Shown piece by piece: positions 15,150 to 17,243 of a stretch of DNA of 17,243 nt. Positions within the stretch are counted from its first letter, which is position 1, and every line of letters begins with the position of its first letter. Source of the DNA: JBDRHL01 sp043816955. Lineage in GTDB: Bacteria; Planctomycetota; Phycisphaerae; Sedimentisphaerales; CAYZTY01. The DNA is taken from NCBI GenBank assembly GCA_043816955.1, contig JBDRHL010000079.1, positions 1 to 17,243 of the forward strand, in the 5' to 3' direction. Both the position numbers and the translations under genes were made by a program. Under the pieces are notes generated by a model that saw only the letters and a list, made by a program, of their open reading frames with translations, was not told where the DNA came from and ran no database searches.

Positions 15150-17243
15150 TTATTTCTGCTTCTTTGCCTCAGCCATAGAAGTGCTGTAGCGTTGTCGCCA
15201 TTGAGCTTTCTGCTGCTGCCAGACAGGTCTGTTTTCCACTGAAATTGACTCAAGCCGTTCCAGAAGCTCTGCCCGCTTTTTCGAATCAGCCTTACTCAGA
15301 TATTCCTCCAGCTTCATAATAACAACATCATTTGCATCAAGGTCTTTCCCCAGCAGGCGGTTGGCAACTACCTTGGCTGCATCGTCTATCTTACCCGATT
15401 GAAGGTGCGCCTCAGCTAGCGCAGCAATAAACCGGTCTCTTTCTTCGCCGGCCTCGACACTACTGAACAGCATCCCGTAATATTTCGCTGCCAGATCGTA
15501 TTTACCCGTCCGTGAATAAAGCTTTGCGAGCCGCTCACGCACATCTTTCAGCATCGCTGTATTATTTGCCTTTACTGCCTGCTTTTCTCCTATTTCAAGT
15601 AACGCCCCCAGCCGCTCATCATTTATGCCGCCATGCCCCAGCTTGGCTATCCACTCGCCGACCATGTTGGCATCACTGCGAACCAGTATTTTTATCATAG
15701 CCTCCCATGCAGAATCCGAGTCACCATTGTTTGAAAGCTTTTGGCAAAGCCATACCAGATGCTCCGAATGACCAACCCTACCGGCCAGTTCTATCAGTGC
15801 ATGCCGGACAACCGGACTGCTGTCATTGGCAAAATCATATGGCTCGGCAGTTAAATCCCCCAGTGCTTCAACTCCGTCAATGTTGATAAGCCCGTTAACC
15901 GCTGCTTCTCGGACGAGGTTGTTCTGGTCGTTCAGGACATTTGTAAAAACCGGACCATATACAGCCGCAGCCTGTAATCTGCAGTTGACCCCTTCGCCGC
16001 AAAGTGCTGCCATTACGTTGGCAAGTTCAACACGGAGGGAAGGCTCATTAGCATCGGTCGTACGTTTGAAACGCGCCGCGATCGCATGCAAATTCTCGTT
16101 CACATCACCATCAGAGAACCCTTTCTGCTCGACAAGCCGCTTAATAACCTTGCCGCCTTTTCCAGCCTTGACGACATCTGCATCTGCCAGAAACTGTCCT
16201 GAAAGAGCTAGGGTCTGCTTCATTATGTCTTCGGGCAGATTAGGCTCAGAAGTAGAAAGCGCTGCATAATAACACGCCTCACCCAGCGCACCAAGCAGTT
16301 CGATTTTGACATCGTCATAGGTCTCAACCTTAAGCTGAGTAAGCAGCTCTCCAGCAAGACCCAGATAGCCCATACGTGCCAGCAGCTTGGCAGTTCGCAG
16401 GCGAATCTCGCGTTGTTCGTCGGTGATCAGTCCTGACAGTACCGGGCCGAGCGATTCCGGGATGGGTGTTGTCCCTGCCCGCCATTCGGCAACCCGCGCC
16501 AGTGCCCATGATCTTACCACAACATATTCACTTCGCAGATGCCTGGCCAGAAACGCGCCCCGCTTGTCATTATCCTCGATCTTTTCGTAAATCTCTGATA
16601 ATGCCAGCAAATACATCGCCTGGATCTGCTTGAGCTCATCATTCTGACGGCGGAGCTTTTCTTCCTGCCGCACAAGTCTTCTTCGGACGAATTCATCACG
16701 GCTTTCACGGAGAAGGTCCTTTTTTATTTGTTCCCAGTCACTTAACTGTGTGCCTGTCGGGATGCCCAGCGATTCTTCGAGAGCCTTTTCAGCGGTTTTG
16801 GCTAGTTCCGTGTCAGTGCCGGCAAGCAGGTCGATCAGCACAAAGATGGCTTCCTTGCTTGGCCGCATCTTTAGCGCATAAACGGCATTGAGCCTGCCGG
16901 CAGGCACGCTTTGATTAGCCGTCATGGCTCTCAGCCGTTTAATGACGATTTTGTCGTCAAAAATGAGTAATGCCTCGGCGGCAAGATTGGCACGTGTGGA
17001 GTTGCTGTCTGCCAGTATTGCAAGCAGAGGCTCAAAAAAGTCTTCGGTGTCAGGAATGGTTTTCTCCAGACTTCGCAGTTGTATAAGTGCCTTGCAGACA
17101 GTGGTGCCTGCGACAGGATTCTCCGCCGAAGACAGAGCGTTCAGCAGGATGTCACGGGCGGTTTTGTCTTTGCTTCGAAGCAGGAGGATTGCGGCCCGTA
17201 TTCGGCTGTTTTCGGTGGAGCCGTGAAGGAAGGCCTCCTTGTA
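15150..17243 (-). CDS. HEAT/TPR-type repeat protein, N-terminus beyond the right edge
   Basis: At least 697 residues are present. The first ATG is at 16925, but the same frame stays open for another 106 codons to the window edge and those codons read as the same helical repeats (IRAAILLLRSKD, VAGTTVCKALIQLRSL, RANLAAEALLIFDD), so the true start is off the window. Most of the protein is paired-helix HEAT-like repeats with valine/leucine-alanine patterns (EIRLRTAKLLARMGYLGLA, VVRHALIELAGRVG). A charged, probably coiled-coil segment follows RRRLVRQEEKLRRQNDELK. Near the C-terminus is a TPR-like pair (AKLYSRTGKYDLAAKYY, AEAHLQSGKIDDAAKVV). It has no catalytic motif and would serve as a protein-interaction scaffold. 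It ends KKQK followed by TAA. It appears unrelated to the sugar genes. Confidence 0.85.
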   Translation of the reverse strand, partial: YKEAFLHGSTENSRIRAAILLLRSKDKTARDILLNALSSAENPVAGTTVCKALIQLRSLEKTIPDTEDFFEPLLAILADSNSTRANLAAEALLIFDDKIVIKRLRAMTANQSVPAGRLNAVYALKMRPSKEAIFVLIDLLAGTDTELAKTAEKALEESLGIPTGTQLSDWEQIKKDLLRESRDEFVRRRLVRQEEKLRRQNDELKQIQAMYLLALSEIYEKIEDNDKRGAFLARHLRSEYVVVRSWALARVAEWRAGTTPIPESLGPVLSGLITDEQREIRLRTAKLLARMGYLGLAGELLTQLKVETYDDVKIELLGALGEACYYAALSTSEPNLPEDIMKQTLALSGQFLADADVVKAGKGGKVIKRLVEQKGFSDGDVNENLHAIAARFKRTTDANEPSLRVELANVMAALCGEGVNCRLQAAAVYGPVFTNVLNDQNNLVREAAVNGLINIDGVEALGDLTAEPYDFANDSSPVVRHALIELAGRVGHSEHLVWLCQKLSNNGDSDSAWEAMIKILVRSDANMVGEWIAKLGHGGINDERLGALLEIGEKQAVKANNTAMLKDVRERLAKLYSRTGKYDLAAKYYGMLFSSVEAGEERDRFIAALAEAHLQSGKIDDAAKVVANRLLGKDLDANDVVIMKLEEYLSKADSKKRAELLERLESISVENRPVWQQQKAQWRQRYSTSMAEAKKQK

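Noticed and set aside
15150..16925. ATG 16925 as the start of the HEAT-repeat gene
   Set aside because: The frame continues open for 106 more codons of similar helical sequence to the window edge, so this is only an internal methionine.
16924..17226. 100-codon plus-strand ORF at the right edge
   Set aside because: It is antisense to the continuing HEAT-repeat coding frame and has no family likeness.

Overview
The window looks like a chromosomal segment from a member of the PVC superphylum, most likely Planctomycetota of the Phycisphaerae/Sedimentisphaerales type, with Lentisphaerota as an alternative. This is inferred from gene style: a large secreted glycosidase with LamG-like and InlB-type modules, several uroporphyrinogen-decarboxylase-superfamily (URO-D-like) paralogues beside sugar enzymes, a HEAT-repeat protein, mid-range GC and frequent GTG/TTG starts. 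No rRNA, tRNA or CRISPR array was seen, and no taxonomic marker is intact.

Layout. Positions 1-169 (minus) hold a piece of the C-terminal domain of alanyl-tRNA synthetase with no 5' part attached. Positions 170-724 carry no recognisable gene apart from a two-tier inverted repeat. A single secreted multidomain glycosidase-like protein (800-4039, plus) follows, with its own likely promoter and a strong terminator at 4088-4120. Everything from 14416 down to 4151 then reads on the minus strand in two collinear arms. The upstream arm is a decayed 2-hydroxyacid dehydrogenase, an HpaI-type aldolase and two URO-D-like proteins. A consensus sigma-70 promoter with a perfect 17-bp palindrome over its -10 box opens the downstream arm: a FadR/GntR repressor, a DegT-type PLP aminotransferase, a third URO-D-like protein, an N-acetylneuraminate-lyase-like aldolase, an aldo/keto reductase and a cytoplasmic GH63/trehalase-like glycosidase. 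Genes within each arm overlap by 4-8 bp or lie 12-29 bp apart, so they are probably co-transcribed and translationally coupled.

Right of the arms is a scrap zone (about 14086-15149): the decayed dehydrogenase, a 20-codon ORF with a very strong ribosome-binding site, the tail of an IS1380-like transposase, and about 280 bp of G-poor word-like repeats. The window ends inside a long HEAT/TPR-type repeat protein (15150-17243, minus) whose N-terminus lies off the right edge.

How it may work (inference). The secreted enzyme would attack a polysaccharide outside the cell and the GH63-like enzyme would cleave an imported oligosaccharide. The aldo/keto reductase, aminotransferase and two mechanistically distinct pyruvate-type aldolases would process an unusual sugar or amino-sugar acid. 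The three URO-D-like proteins are the least explained part. One keeps the His-x-Cys...Cys zinc motif of corrinoid methyltransferases (MtaA/MtbA type), one has a His-x-His...Cys variant and one has lost it. This suggests a role, perhaps O-demethylation, that has diverged among paralogues. No transporter, sugar kinase or corrinoid protein is in the window, so the pathway is incomplete here.
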